Positions 26,797-36,237 of a stretch of DNA of 64,000 bases are shown here, in pieces. The notes below the pieces were generated by a model. That model ran no database searches. It saw only the letters and a list, made by a program, of their open reading frames with translations, and was not told the origin of the DNA. The position numbers were made by a program, and so were the translations under genes. Position 1 is the first letter of the stretch. Every line of letters starts with the position of its first letter. Origin of the DNA: Novosphingobium sp. (GTDB lineage: Bacteria > Pseudomonadota > Alphaproteobacteria > Sphingomonadales > Sphingomonadaceae); contig NZ_JAPZQX010000001.1 of NCBI RefSeq assembly GCF_027531025.1, positions 1 to 64,000 of the forward strand, given 5' to 3'.

Positions 26797-27154
26797 CATT
26801 CCCTCCCGTTGTTGACGCTTTGCGACTGATGCCGCCCGTCCGAGTTTGCCCGGTCCGGGCCTGCAAAACCTCCTCGACTTGAATGTTTCTCTTTGGTAAC
26901 AAGCTATGCCTGTTACGCAGGGGTGTCAAGCGACGCGCTGGCCACTCTTGAACTGACGGCAGGCGGGGCCAGCTTTGGCCCGGCAAACCCGGGTTTGACG
27001 CGGTTTTCCGGGGCAGGTCGCGCAACGAGGGGGCGGTTGACAGCGGGGGCGGGATGCTGAAATGCGGCTATGCGCTTCCACTTTTTGCGAATCCCTGCGC
27101 GCTTGTTGTCCTGAGTGTCGCCTGAAGTGATGCCCGAAGTGATGGAGGCCTGGC
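26797..27154. other. Divergent intergenic region between TonB receptor and TetR gene
   Basis: This 358-bp stretch holds no gene I can support. Both divergent promoters must lie in it. It contains the palindrome at 26896-26916 and an AT-richer tract (about 26880-26925) just next to it. GGAGG at 27144-27148 is the ribosome-binding site of the TetR gene. Confidence 0.6.
26896..26916. promoter_or_regulatory. TetR-type operator candidate
   Basis: GTAACA (26896-26901) and TGTTAC (26911-26916) are perfect inverted arms with a 9-bp spacer. The total length of 21 bp is usual for TetR-family operators. It sits about 100 bp upstream of the receptor start and faces the divergent TetR gene, so self- and operon-control by that regulator is the simplest reading. 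Confidence 0.55.
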
Positions 27155-27892
27155 TTGCTGGCAAAGACCAAACGACCGCCTGCCAAGACTGAACCGGCGC
27201 GCCGAGGCGGCCCTGGCTCCAAGCCGCGCGTCGATGTCGCCGCCCGGCGCGGGGAATACATCCGCATCGCCGCCAGCGTCCTTCTCGAAAAGGGCATCGG
27301 CTCGACCACCATGCAGGACATCGCTGACCGCGCCGGTGTGCCCAAAGTGCTGTTCTACCGTATTTTTCGCTCCAAGCAGGCGCTGCTTGACGCGATTGTC
27401 GATGAAGTGCTGACCACCTTCCACGCGGCCTATGCCCAGCGCGGCAAGACCTATGGCAACCGCGTGATCGTGCTGGCCAATATCGCCCGCCAGCGGCCCG
27501 AGCCCTATCTGCTGGTGCTGGCCTATGTCCGCGCCGGGCTGGATCAGGGCCAATGGGCGCGGATCGTCAGTGACACGGTGACCCAGTATGCGCTGGAGCG
27601 GCTGTTCGTCCCCGCCCCCGGCGCGCCGCCGGGCGCCTGGGAGCGCGCCCAATATGCCGCCCGGCTGTGGACCGGCCCGTTCCTGGATGCGCTGATCGCC
27701 GCGATCGAGAATCGCGACGGCGTGGATGACGAGGCGCGGATGCGCTGGTGGGGGCAGATTGCCCGCCAGTATCACCTGAGCTCGCGCGAGGCATATCAGC
27801 TCGATGCGCCGAAAACGGCAGAAGGCGTAGCGTCCGGAGATTTGATACCGGATGGAAACATAACGGTTGAAGCAGGCAGCGGCCCGCGCTAG
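27155..27892 (+). CDS. TetR-family transcriptional regulator
   Basis: The 245-residue protein has an Arg/Lys-rich N-terminal tail, then the TetR HTH at about 35-80 (IRIAASVLLEKGIGSTTMQDIADRAGVPKVLFYRIFRSKQALLDAIVDE), and a helical ligand domain. The start is a TTG with GGAGG 6 bp upstream. It is divergent from the TonB receptor-sulfatase operon and immediately precedes the alkylsulfatase gene. It probably represses one or both sets until the sulfated substrate or its product binds. Confidence 0.85.
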   Translation: MLAKTKRPPAKTEPARRGGPGSKPRVDVAARRGEYIRIAASVLLEKGIGSTTMQDIADRAGVPKVLFYRIFRSKQALLDAIVDEVLTTFHAAYAQRGKTYGNRVIVLANIARQRPEPYLLVLAYVRAGLDQGQWARIVSDTVTQYALERLFVPAPGAPPGAWERAQYAARLWTGPFLDALIAAIENRDGVDDEARMRWWGQIARQYHLSSREAYQLDAPKTAEGVASGDLIPDGNITVEAGSGPR

Positions 27893-27955
27893 GCTGGCCG
27901 CGCCGGGCCCCTCGGCAGAAAGCGGGCCGCAGGCGGGCGAGGACGGGGGTTGGCG

Positions 27956-29830
27956 ATGAGCACGCAAGGCCAGGACCGACGCAAACCAGCCAGCCCGGCA
28001 ACGAGCGCGGCGCAGGCAGCTGCTGCCGGCACCCTGCCCGCCGATGATCGCCACGATTTCGCCCTCGCCAGCCAGGGCTTCATCGCCACCCTGCCCGATG
28101 CCGATGTCGGCAAGGCCTGGAGCCAGGCACCCTTCGCCTTCCTGGAAGGCGAGCGGCCCGACACGGTCCATCCCAGCCTGTGGCGCCAGGCCAAGCTCAA
28201 CTGGATCCACGGCCTCTTCAAGGTCTGCGACGGGATTTACCAGGTCCGCGGCTTCGACATTTCCAACGTGACCTTTGTCGAAGGGCGCGATGGACTGATC
28301 GTGATCGATCCGCTGACCTCGGCCGAACCGGCCGCCGCCGCGCTGCGCCTGGCGCGCCAGCATCTGGGCGACAAGCCGGTGACGGCGGTGATCTATACCC
28401 ACAGCCACGTCGATCATTACGGCGGCATCCTCGGCGTCGCCACGCCCGAGGAAATCCGCGACGGGCTGCGGATCATCGCCCCCGAAGGCTTCCTGCAGGC
28501 CGCCGTCAGCGAGAACGTGCTGCTGGGCAATGCGATGAGCCGGCGCGCCACCTACATGTACGGCGGGCTGCTGCCGCGCGACGCGCGCGGCCATGTCGAT
28601 TCGGGGCTGGGCAAGGGCACCTCGCGCGGGAAGGTCGCACTGGTCGGGCCGAGCGAAAGCATCACCCATACCGGTCAGCGGCTGAAGGTCGACGGGGTGG
28701 ACATCGTCTTCCAGGTGACGCCCGATACCGAGGCCCCGGCCGAAATGAACTTCCAGTTCCCCGAGCACCGTGCGCTGTGCATGGCGGAAAACTGCACCTG
28801 CAACCTCCACAACCTCTACACCCCGCGCGGCGCCCAGGTGCGCGATGCCAAGGGCTGGAGCCATTACATCGAGGAAGCCAAGCAGCTGTTTGCCGGCCAG
28901 TCCGACGTACTATTTGCCAGCCACCACTGGCCGCGCTGGGGCGTGGACGCGGGGATGCGCTTCCTCGACAAGCAGCGCGATCTCTACAAGTACATCCACG
29001 ACCAGACCCTGCGGCTGGCCAACCACGGGATGACCCCGCTGGAAATCGCCGAGGTGCTGCGCCTGCCGCCGGACCTGGCCGACGAATGGTACACCCGCGA
29101 TTACTACGGCACGGTCAGCCACAACGCGAAGGCGGTCTATCAGCGCTATCTCGGCTGGTTCGATGGCAACCCGGCCAACCTCAACCCCCACCCGCCGCAG
29201 CAAGCGGGGCAACGCTATGTCGAACTGGCGGGCGGCGCGCAGGCGATCCTCGACAATGCGGGCGCGGCGATGGCGCGGGGCGACTATCGCTGGGCGGCCG
29301 AAGTGCTGAAGCACCTCGTCTTCGCCGATCCGGGCAACGCCGCCGCGCGCGAGCTGCAGGCCGACGTGTTCGAGCAGCTGGGCTACCAGTCCGAATCCGG
29401 GCCATGGCGCGACTTCTATCTCACCGGCGCGCTTGAACTGCGCAATCCGCGCCCCCCGGCGGACAAGCCGCGCCAGGCCTCGGCCGGGCAGCTGCGGACA
29501 CTGAACGCCGACGACCTGCTCGATTCGCTTTCGGTCCGCCTCAATGGCAAACAGGCCGGGCGGGCGCGGTTCGGGATGACGATTGCCTTTGCCGATACCG
29601 GCGAACGGTTCGCGCTGTGGCTGGAAAACGGCGTGCTGCATCACGCCGCCACCGCGCCTGCCGGGCTGGACTGCCCCGAAGTGGCCCTGTCGCGCGAAGT
29701 CCTGATCGACCTGGTGCTGGGCGATCCCTTGAGCGGCGATCCGCCAAGCGGGCCGGGCACCGCTGCGCTCGACCAGTTGCTGCCCATGCTCGACCGCTTC
29801 GACCTGTGGTTCGAGATAGCCGCCCCCTGA
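27956..29830 (+). CDS. SdsA-like alkylsulfatase (metallo-beta-lactamase fold)
   Basis: The 624-residue protein resembles Zn-dependent alkylsulfatases such as SdsA1. The metal motif THSHVDHYGG (H149, H151, D153, H154) is followed by ENCTCNLHNLYTPRGAQVRD and FASHHWPRWG. A helical dimerisation part contains RYVELAGGAQAILDNAG, and a C-terminal SCP2-like domain completes it. These enzymes release sulfate from primary or secondary alkyl sulfates. No clear signal peptide is visible, unlike SdsA1, so it may act in the cytoplasm. The ATG at 27956 lies after GGGGG. It needs no formylglycine, in contrast to the three sulfatases nearby. Confidence 0.9.
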   Translation: MSTQGQDRRKPASPATSAAQAAAAGTLPADDRHDFALASQGFIATLPDADVGKAWSQAPFAFLEGERPDTVHPSLWRQAKLNWIHGLFKVCDGIYQVRGFDISNVTFVEGRDGLIVIDPLTSAEPAAAALRLARQHLGDKPVTAVIYTHSHVDHYGGILGVATPEEIRDGLRIIAPEGFLQAAVSENVLLGNAMSRRATYMYGGLLPRDARGHVDSGLGKGTSRGKVALVGPSESITHTGQRLKVDGVDIVFQVTPDTEAPAEMNFQFPEHRALCMAENCTCNLHNLYTPRGAQVRDAKGWSHYIEEAKQLFAGQSDVLFASHHWPRWGVDAGMRFLDKQRDLYKYIHDQTLRLANHGMTPLEIAEVLRLPPDLADEWYTRDYYGTVSHNAKAVYQRYLGWFDGNPANLNPHPPQQAGQRYVELAGGAQAILDNAGAAMARGDYRWAAEVLKHLVFADPGNAAARELQADVFEQLGYQSESGPWRDFYLTGALELRNPRPPADKPRQASAGQLRTLNADDLLDSLSVRLNGKQAGRARFGMTIAFADTGERFALWLENGVLHHAATAPAGLDCPEVALSREVLIDLVLGDPLSGDPPSGPGTAALDQLLPMLDRFDLWFEIAAP

Positions 29831-29847
29831 ATGGAGTAATGCCTGCC

Positions 29848-30732
29848 ATGCCCGCCGAGTTCGAAACCCTGCTGCTGGACGTTACCGAGGGCATTGCCAC
29901 GATCACGCTGAACCGGCCCGACCGGAAGAACGCGTTCAATCCGAAGATGGCGATCGAACTGATCGCGGCCTTCGACGCGACCGATGCCGACGATGCGGTG
30001 AAAGCGGTGATCGTCACCGGATCGGGCGACAGCGCCTTTTGCGCCGGGGCCGACCTCAAGGCCGGGGGCAGCACTTTCGATGCCGGCCAGCGCGAGGCCG
30101 AGCGCCGCGCGGCGGGCGATACCGCCGACCTCAGCCGCGATGGCGGCGGGCGCGTGGCGCTGCGCGTGTTCCAGAGCCTGAAGCCGGTGATCGCCGCCTT
30201 CAACGGCGCGGCTGTGGGTGTGGGGGTAACGATGACCCTGCCGATGGACATCCGCATCGCTTCCACCACCGCGCGCTTCGGCTTTGTCTTCGCCCGGCGC
30301 GGGATCGCGCTGGAAGCCACCTCGTCATGGTTTCTGCCCCGGCTGGTCGGTGCGCCGACCGCGCTCGAATGGGCCTATTCGGGGCGGGTCTTCGCCGCTG
30401 AGGAAGCCCATCGCCGCGGCCTGGTCCAGTCGCTGCACGAACCGGCCGACCTGATCCCGGCGGCGCGCGCGCTGGCGCACGATTTCATCGATCATTCGGC
30501 CCCCATGTCGCTGGCGGTCACGCGCCAGCTGATCTGGCGCGGGCTGGTGGCCGATCACCCGATGGAAGCACACCGGGCCGACAGCCGCTCGATGCGGCAG
30601 CGCGGCGCCTCGGCCGATGCGCGCGAGGGGATTTCGGCCTTTCTGGAAAAGCGTCCGGCCGTCTTCCCGGACAAGGTTTCAGCCGGATTGCCCGATCTGT
30701 GGCCGGACTGGGAAGAACCCGAATATCGCTAG
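29848..30732 (+). CDS. Enoyl-CoA hydratase/isomerase (crotonase family)
   Basis: The 294-residue crotonase has the usual N-terminus GIATITLNRPDRKNAFNPKM and the oxyanion segment DSAFCAGADLKAGGS. A second segment is KPVIAAFNGAAVGVGVTMTLPMDIRIAS. A Glu typical of hydratases is not obvious in the second segment, so isomerase or other crotonase chemistry is possible. The start may be 29848 or the in-frame ATG at 29839; GGAG at 29833 favours the later one. It follows the alkylsulfatase by 17 bp and fits beta-oxidation of the released carbon chain. Confidence 0.87.
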   Translation: MPAEFETLLLDVTEGIATITLNRPDRKNAFNPKMAIELIAAFDATDADDAVKAVIVTGSGDSAFCAGADLKAGGSTFDAGQREAERRAAGDTADLSRDGGGRVALRVFQSLKPVIAAFNGAAVGVGVTMTLPMDIRIASTTARFGFVFARRGIALEATSSWFLPRLVGAPTALEWAYSGRVFAAEEAHRRGLVQSLHEPADLIPAARALAHDFIDHSAPMSLAVTRQLIWRGLVADHPMEAHRADSRSMRQRGASADAREGISAFLEKRPAVFPDKVSAGLPDLWPDWEEPEYR

Positions 30733-30769
30733 GTTTGAACAGGCAATTCGTGAACTGGGGAGTGGGACG

Positions 30770-32677
30770 ATGAGCAAGGCCAGGATCATGTTGCTGGGGG
30801 CCTGCGCGATCGGCGCGCTGGGGCTGCTGGCGGCGAGCGGCGGCGATGCCACGGCGGAAGCTGCCAGCGCGCGGGTCGCCAAGCCCGAGCCGGCGCGGGT
30901 GCCGGGGTTCAACCCCGATCGCAACGCCTATTTCGGTGACTTGCACGTGCACACGCACCTGTCGTTCGATGCCTATATTTTCAATGTCCGGCGCACGCCC
31001 GACGATGCCTATCGCTTTGCCCGGGGTGAGGCGATCGGCCATGCCGGTGGTTACCAGATCCGCCTGGCCGGTGGGCCGCTCGATTTCGCGGCGGTGACCG
31101 ACCACGCCGAATACCTTGGCGTGATGCGCGAGGCCGAAAACCCGGACAGCCCGATTTCCAAGGTGCCGTTTGTCCAGGGGCTGATGACCAGCGATCCGAC
31201 CAAGGTGCGTGCCGCCTTTGGCCAGTATGTCGCCGCGCGGCGGGCCAACCAGCTGCCGGTGGAATTCAACGATCCGGAGATCGCCTCGCGCGCCTGGCAG
31301 GTGGTGACCGATGCCGCCGCGCGCCATTACCAGCCGGGCAAGTTCACCACCTTCATCGGCTATGAATATACCTCTGCCCCCGATGGCCGGAACCTGCACC
31401 GCAACGTGATTTTCAAGGGCGCGCGGGTCGCGCCGCCGTTCTCCGCCAACGATTCGGCCGATCCCGAAGACCTGTGGAAGGCCATGGACGGCTGGCGCGC
31501 CAAGGGGGTGGAAGCCATTGCCATCCCGCACAATTCGAACGGGTCCGACGGGCTGATGTTCGACAGCGTGCGGCTGAGCGGCAAGTCGATGGACAAGGCC
31601 TATGCCGAACTGCGCAGCCGCAACGAGCCGCTGGTCGAAATCTCGCAGATCAAGGGCACGTCCGAAACCCATCCGACGCTTTCGCCCAATGACGAATGGG
31701 CCAATTTCGAGCTGATGGAGAGCTATATCGGCACCGAACGGGCGGTGACGAAGTTTGCCGGTGGCTATGTTCGCCGCGCGCTGCTTGACGGGATCCTGCG
31801 GCGCGAGCAGGACGGGTTCAACCCGTTCAAGTTCGGCTTCATCAGCTCGTCCGACACGCACAATGCCTCGCCCGGCACGGTCGAAGAGCCGAACTATTTC
31901 GCCAAGACCGGCCTGTCGGACAGCACGCCGGAAATCCGCGGTTCGATCCCGCCGGGCGGCAAGAAGGACTGGAGCGGGATGACGCCCGAAATGTATGTGG
32001 CCACCAAGCGCAGCCGATCGTGGGGCGCATCGGGGCTGGTCGGGGTCTGGGCCGAGCAGAACACCCGCGATGCGATCTATGCCGCTTTCCGCCGCAAGGA
32101 AACCTTCGCCACCAGCGGCCCGCGGATCAAGGTGCGGTTCTTTGCCGGTTACGATCTGCCCGCCGACCTGTTCGACCGCGTCGATGCGGTGCGACAGGCC
32201 TATGCCAAGGCCGTGCCGATGGGCAGCGACCTGCTGTCGGCCAAGGGCCGCGCGCCCAGCTTCGTGGTCTGGGCGGTGCGCGACCCGCGCAGCGGCTATC
32301 TCCAGCGCGCCCAGATCGTGAAGGGCTGGGTGGAAAACGGCCAGGCGCGCGAACAGGTGTTCGACGTGGCCTGCTCCGATGGCCTCAAGGTCGACCCGCG
32401 CACCAACCGCTGTCCGGCCAATGGCGCCAGCGTCAACATGGCGACCTGCGAGGCGGACAAGTTCAAGGGCGATGTCGAACTGCGCACGGTCTGGCGCGAT
32501 CCGGGCTTCGATCCCAAGCAGCGCGCGTTCTATTACGTGCGCGTGCTGGAAAACCCCTCGTGCCGCTGGTCGACCTGGGACGCGCTGCGCAACGGCACGC
32601 CGCCCAATCCCAACAGCGAGGCACTGGTCATGGAGCGCGCCTGGTCATCGCCGATCTGGTATGAGCCGCTGCGCTGA
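30770..32677 (+). CDS. DUF3604 family protein (exported, PHP-like)
   Basis: The 635-residue protein has a hydrophobic export signal (IMLLGACAIGALGLLAASGG). The motif YFGDLHVHTHLSFDAYIF resembles the metal-binding HxH of PHP phosphoesterases. Further conserved pieces include FAAVTDHAEYLGV, IPHNSNGSDGLMF and GFISSSDTHNASPG, which supply additional His/Asp ligands. The family is widespread but uncharacterised. It is followed by a PpiC-type protein and a HupE protein, a module seen in many proteobacteria. A periplasmic hydrolase role in the sulfate-ester locus is an inference. Confidence 0.85.
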   Translation: MSKARIMLLGACAIGALGLLAASGGDATAEAASARVAKPEPARVPGFNPDRNAYFGDLHVHTHLSFDAYIFNVRRTPDDAYRFARGEAIGHAGGYQIRLAGGPLDFAAVTDHAEYLGVMREAENPDSPISKVPFVQGLMTSDPTKVRAAFGQYVAARRANQLPVEFNDPEIASRAWQVVTDAAARHYQPGKFTTFIGYEYTSAPDGRNLHRNVIFKGARVAPPFSANDSADPEDLWKAMDGWRAKGVEAIAIPHNSNGSDGLMFDSVRLSGKSMDKAYAELRSRNEPLVEISQIKGTSETHPTLSPNDEWANFELMESYIGTERAVTKFAGGYVRRALLDGILRREQDGFNPFKFGFISSSDTHNASPGTVEEPNYFAKTGLSDSTPEIRGSIPPGGKKDWSGMTPEMYVATKRSRSWGASGLVGVWAEQNTRDAIYAAFRRKETFATSGPRIKVRFFAGYDLPADLFDRVDAVRQAYAKAVPMGSDLLSAKGRAPSFVVWAVRDPRSGYLQRAQIVKGWVENGQAREQVFDVACSDGLKVDPRTNRCPANGASVNMATCEADKFKGDVELRTVWRDPGFDPKQRAFYYVRVLENPSCRWSTWDALRNGTPPNPNSEALVMERAWSSPIWYEPLR

Positions 32678-32690
32678 GGAGACCTGACGC

Positions 32691-33527
32691 TTGGCAAAGT
32701 TGAAAGCGGCAGCGGAATGGGCGCTGCACGAACCGCTGATGCGTTTCCTGGTGATCGGGGCCGTGCTGTTCGCCGGGATCAGCCTGGTCCGCGCCGAACA
32801 GCGCCCGACCATCACCATCGACGCCGCCGAGATCGAGCAGCTCGTCTCCTACTGGCGCCAGCAGAGCCACCGCGAGCCTGACCGCGAGGAGCTGAAGGCG
32901 ATAATCAACGAACGGGTCGATGAGGAAGTGCTGGCCGAAGAGGCCAAGCGGCTCGGGCTGGATAGCGATGACATGATCATCCGGCGGCGGCTGGCGCAGA
33001 AGATGGCTTTCGCCAGCGAGGACACGGTCGAAATCCCGGAGCCGAGCGAGGCGGAACTGGCCGCGTACTATCAGGCCAACCAGGCCCGCTATGCCGCGCC
33101 GGAACGGGTGGCCTTGCGCCATGTCTTCTTCAGCGATGACCGCACCGAGACCAGCCCACCCGTCGCCGCCAGCGATGCGCTGCGGGTGTTGCGGGCAGGC
33201 GGGCGCGCGACCGGCGACCCTTCGATGCTGCCGCTGAGCTATGCGGACGTCACGATCGAGACGCTGGAACGCGATTATGGCGAGGCCTTTGCAAAAGCGG
33301 TCGCCGCTGCGCCCGTCGGGCAATGGACCGGCCCGGTCGAATCCGGCTTTGGCCTGCACCTGATCCGGGTGGAAAGCCGCCAGGGCCGCAAGGTGCCGCC
33401 GCTGGCCGATGTGCGGGACGAGGTCCGGATCGCCTGGATCGAGGAGCGACGCGCCGTCGCCCTGCGTGAGCAGCTGGCCGAGCTGCGGCGGGGCTATCGG
33501 ATCGAAGTGGCCGGGCTGCCCAAGTGA
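32691..33527 (+). CDS. PpiC-type peptidyl-prolyl isomerase, membrane-anchored
   Basis: The 278-residue protein has a single N-terminal membrane segment (LMRFLVIGAVLFAGISLV), a SurA/PrsA-like helical part (about 45-110) and a parvulin-like domain. That domain is recognisable from RVALRHVFFS and GQWTGPVESGFGLHLIRVESRQ. It should fold exported proteins, here perhaps the neighbouring DUF3604 or HupE protein. The TTG start at 32691 is supported by AGGAG 9 bp upstream. It overlaps the next gene by 4 bp (GTGA). Confidence 0.85.
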   Translation: MAKLKAAAEWALHEPLMRFLVIGAVLFAGISLVRAEQRPTITIDAAEIEQLVSYWRQQSHREPDREELKAIINERVDEEVLAEEAKRLGLDSDDMIIRRRLAQKMAFASEDTVEIPEPSEAELAAYYQANQARYAAPERVALRHVFFSDDRTETSPPVAASDALRVLRAGGRATGDPSMLPLSYADVTIETLERDYGEAFAKAVAAAPVGQWTGPVESGFGLHLIRVESRQGRKVPPLADVRDEVRIAWIEERRAVALREQLAELRRGYRIEVAGLPK

Positions 33528-34537
33528 TCGCTGCGCTCCGTTCTCTCCTGATCCTCCTGGCCATGGCGCTGGGCGCATCATCCGCGCTGGCGCACGAGGT
33601 TCGCCCGGCACTGGTCCAGATCGAGGAGCTGGCCCCCGGCGATTATGACGTTGTCTGGAAACGTCCGGTGGTGGGCGACCTGGCGCTGCGGCTGAATCCG
33701 CGCCTGTCGGGTGGGGCGCTGGAGCAGAAGCCGTCAATCCAGCCTGGCCCCGGCTTTGCCACCTATCGCTGGAAAGTGCGCGGGGGGGCGCCGCTCGAAG
33801 GGCAGACGCTGGAAATCGATGGCCTGGCCCAGAGCGTCACTGAAACCCTGGTGCGGGTGAAGCTGGCCGACGGGCGCAGTTTCGACTGGACCCTGCGGCC
33901 ATCCTCACCCCGGCTGGTGCTCGATTTCTCCGAGCCCGCCGGGGTCGCGTTGCCGGGCTACCTCGTACTGGGGGTGGAGCATATCCTCTTGGGCTTCGAT
34001 CACCTGCTGTTCGTGCTGGCGCTGCTGATGCTGGTTGGCCGGGGCTGGCAGATCGTCAAGGTGATCACCGCCTTCACGATTGCCCACAGCCTGACGCTCG
34101 GCCTCACCGTGTTCGGCTATGTCTCGCTCGATACCGGCGCGCTCGAAGCACTGATCGCGCTCAGCATCGTCTTCCTCGCTGTCGAGTTGGTCACCACGAC
34201 GACGGACCGGTCGACGCTGACCCGCCGCTATCCCTGGCTGGTGGCTTTCGCCTTCGGCCTGCTCCACGGCATGGGCTTTGCCAGCGCCCTGGCCAGCATC
34301 GGCTTGCCCGCCGATGCCGTTCCAGAAGCGCTGCTGCTGTTCAACATCGGCGTCGAGCTGGGGCAACTGGCCTTTATCATGACCATGCTCGGGCTGGCTT
34401 CGCTCGCCCTGCGCTTCCTGCCACAGCGGCGCTGGGGCGAAGCGCTGGTACAACGCGGTCCGGCGCTGATGACCAATGCGATCGGCGGCCTGGCCGGCTA
34501 CTGGCTGATCGAGCGGACCTGGTCGGCGCTGGCCTGA
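33524..34537 (+). CDS. HupE/UreJ-family membrane protein
   Basis: The 337-residue protein has a signal peptide (LLILLAMALGASSALAHEVRPA), a periplasmic beta-rich part (about 25-145) and a C-terminal HupE/UreJ-type bundle of six to seven helices. The bundle holds the His-rich signature HILLGFDHLLFVLALLML and FTIAHSLTLGL. HupE/UreJ proteins are linked to metal (nickel/cobalt) transport, but this long subgroup is uncharacterised. The GTG start overlaps the PpiC stop. Its 3' end overlaps the convergent acyl-CoA synthetase gene by 40 bp. Confidence 0.85.
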   Translation: MIAALRSLLILLAMALGASSALAHEVRPALVQIEELAPGDYDVVWKRPVVGDLALRLNPRLSGGALEQKPSIQPGPGFATYRWKVRGGAPLEGQTLEIDGLAQSVTETLVRVKLADGRSFDWTLRPSSPRLVLDFSEPAGVALPGYLVLGVEHILLGFDHLLFVLALLMLVGRGWQIVKVITAFTIAHSLTLGLTVFGYVSLDTGALEALIALSIVFLAVELVTTTTDRSTLTRRYPWLVAFAFGLLHGMGFASALASIGLPADAVPEALLLFNIGVELGQLAFIMTMLGLASLALRFLPQRRWGEALVQRGPALMTNAIGGLAGYWLIERTWSALA

Positions 34538-36204
34538 TCGGCGGCCAGCAGCGCCGCGCGGACCTCGCGCTTGAGGAGCTTGCCGGAAGCCGTGCGCGGG
34601 AAGGGTTCGGGCCAGAACTCGATCCGGCGCGGTAGTTCGAAGGGCGCGAGCTTGCCTTTGACGAAGGCCACCAGTTCATCCCGTTCAACCGGCGCGGCCA
34701 GGAACAGGCAGGCGGCCACTTCTTCGCCCAGCCGTTCGTCGGGTATACCGAACACGGTCGCCTCGCGCACCGCCGGGTGTTCCAGCAGCGCGGCCTCGAT
34801 CTTGCCGCAACCGATGTTCTCGCCGCCGCGGATGATCAGGTCCTTCAGCCGGTCGACGATCCGGACATAGCCATTGGCGTCAATCGTGGCCTGGTCCCCG
34901 GTGCGGAACCATTCGCCATCAAAGGCCTCGGCATCGGCGTCCGGCCGCCGCCAATAGCTGCGCACCACCGATGTGCCGCGCACCTGCAGCTCGCCCGGTT
35001 CGCCGGACGGCAGTTCGCGGCCCGCCTCATCGACCACGCGCAGGTCGAGCACGGCGGAGACCTGGCCGACCGTATCGGCGTGATCGACATAGTCCTGCCC
35101 CCGGATGCCGGTGCCGATGGCATTGGTTTCGGTCATGCCCCAGCCGGTCACCGGCATGGCCCCCGCCAGCTGGCTGGCAATAGCCCGCACCTGCTCCGGC
35201 GCGCGGGCCGCCCCGCCGCCACCCAGCACCTGCAAGCCCGGCAGGCCGATCCCGCGGCGCTGCGCTTCGTTCAGCAGGTCACCGGTAACGGCAGACGGCG
35301 CGTTGACATGGGTAATCCCCTCGCGCTCGATCAGGGCGATCGCTTCGGCCGGGTCCCACTTGTGCATGCTCACCAGCTTGCGCTGCGCCCGGAACGAGCT
35401 GAGGTAGACCGCGTGCAGCCCGGTGACGTGGAACAGCGGGATCGCGAGCAGCGCCGCCTGGGCCGTCGGCCCTGGTGTCACCCCGGCGCGCAGGTTGGCG
35501 ACCTGGGTATCGAGTTCCCATGACAGCAGCGCGCTGATGATGTTGCGATGGGTCGATGGCACGCCTTTGGGATGGCCGGTCGAACCCGAAGTATAGAGGA
35601 TCGTGGCAAGATCGTCGCTGGCGGGGGCCTGCTCCGGCATGGGCGCAGCGCGATAGGCCGCGATCAGGTCATCGAAGGCCAGCGCCGTGCCGCGCCGTTC
35701 TGCCGGGGTGCGCACCGCCACCAGCGGCACCGGCACCGGCGCACCCGCCGCCTGCCAGCCGGCCAACCGCTCCGCATCGACAATCAGCACGCGCGGCTCG
35801 GTATCGCGCACGGCGTGGGCCAGCTCGTCGGCCGGCCAGTGGGAATTGGCGGCAACGGCCACCGCCCCGATGGCGGTGATCGCCTGGAACGCGATCATCC
35901 ATTCCGGGTAATTGCGCAGCGAGATCGCCACCCGGTCACCCGCAGCCACGCCGAACCGGTCAACCAGCGCGGCGGCGAAGGCGCTGGTCTGCTGCCAGCT
36001 TTCGGCAAAGGTCAGGCGGCTGTCGCCAAAGACGATGAAGGGCTGGTCGCTGACCGCCCCGGCATAGATCTCGCGCAGGCTGGCCGGCGCGTTGCGGAAC
36101 ACCCGCTGGCGGCGTCCGGCAATCTCCTGCCAGACGATTTCCAGCGGCATGCCCGGCCCCGCAAGCTGGCGAATTGCCTCAATTTTGCTGATCGGATTGC
36201 CCAC
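34498..36204 (-). CDS. AMP-forming acyl-CoA synthetase
   Basis: This is a 568-residue class-I adenylate-forming enzyme. It has the P-loop TILYTSGSTGHPKGVPSTHRN, the motif GWGMTETNAIGT, FRTGDQATIDANGYVRIVDRLKDLIIRGGENI, and the catalytic Lys region FPRTASGKLLKREVR near the C-terminus. It activates a carboxylic acid to its CoA thioester through an acyl-AMP. The start is uncertain: GTG at 36204 is taken, because the longer in-frame ATG at 36246 begins inside the palindrome that separates it from the divergent acyl-CoA dehydrogenase. Confidence 0.9.
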   Translation of the reverse strand: MGNPISKIEAIRQLAGPGMPLEIVWQEIAGRRQRVFRNAPASLREIYAGAVSDQPFIVFGDSRLTFAESWQQTSAFAAALVDRFGVAAGDRVAISLRNYPEWMIAFQAITAIGAVAVAANSHWPADELAHAVRDTEPRVLIVDAERLAGWQAAGAPVPVPLVAVRTPAERRGTALAFDDLIAAYRAAPMPEQAPASDDLATILYTSGSTGHPKGVPSTHRNIISALLSWELDTQVANLRAGVTPGPTAQAALLAIPLFHVTGLHAVYLSSFRAQRKLVSMHKWDPAEAIALIEREGITHVNAPSAVTGDLLNEAQRRGIGLPGLQVLGGGGAARAPEQVRAIASQLAGAMPVTGWGMTETNAIGTGIRGQDYVDHADTVGQVSAVLDLRVVDEAGRELPSGEPGELQVRGTSVVRSYWRRPDADAEAFDGEWFRTGDQATIDANGYVRIVDRLKDLIIRGGENIGCGKIEAALLEHPAVREATVFGIPDERLGEEVAACLFLAAPVERDELVAFVKGKLAPFELPRRIEFWPEPFPRTASGKLLKREVRAALLAADQASADQVRSISQ

Positions 36205-36237
36205 CGCCGCACATCCCGTCTTGCCCCACCGGCAAAA

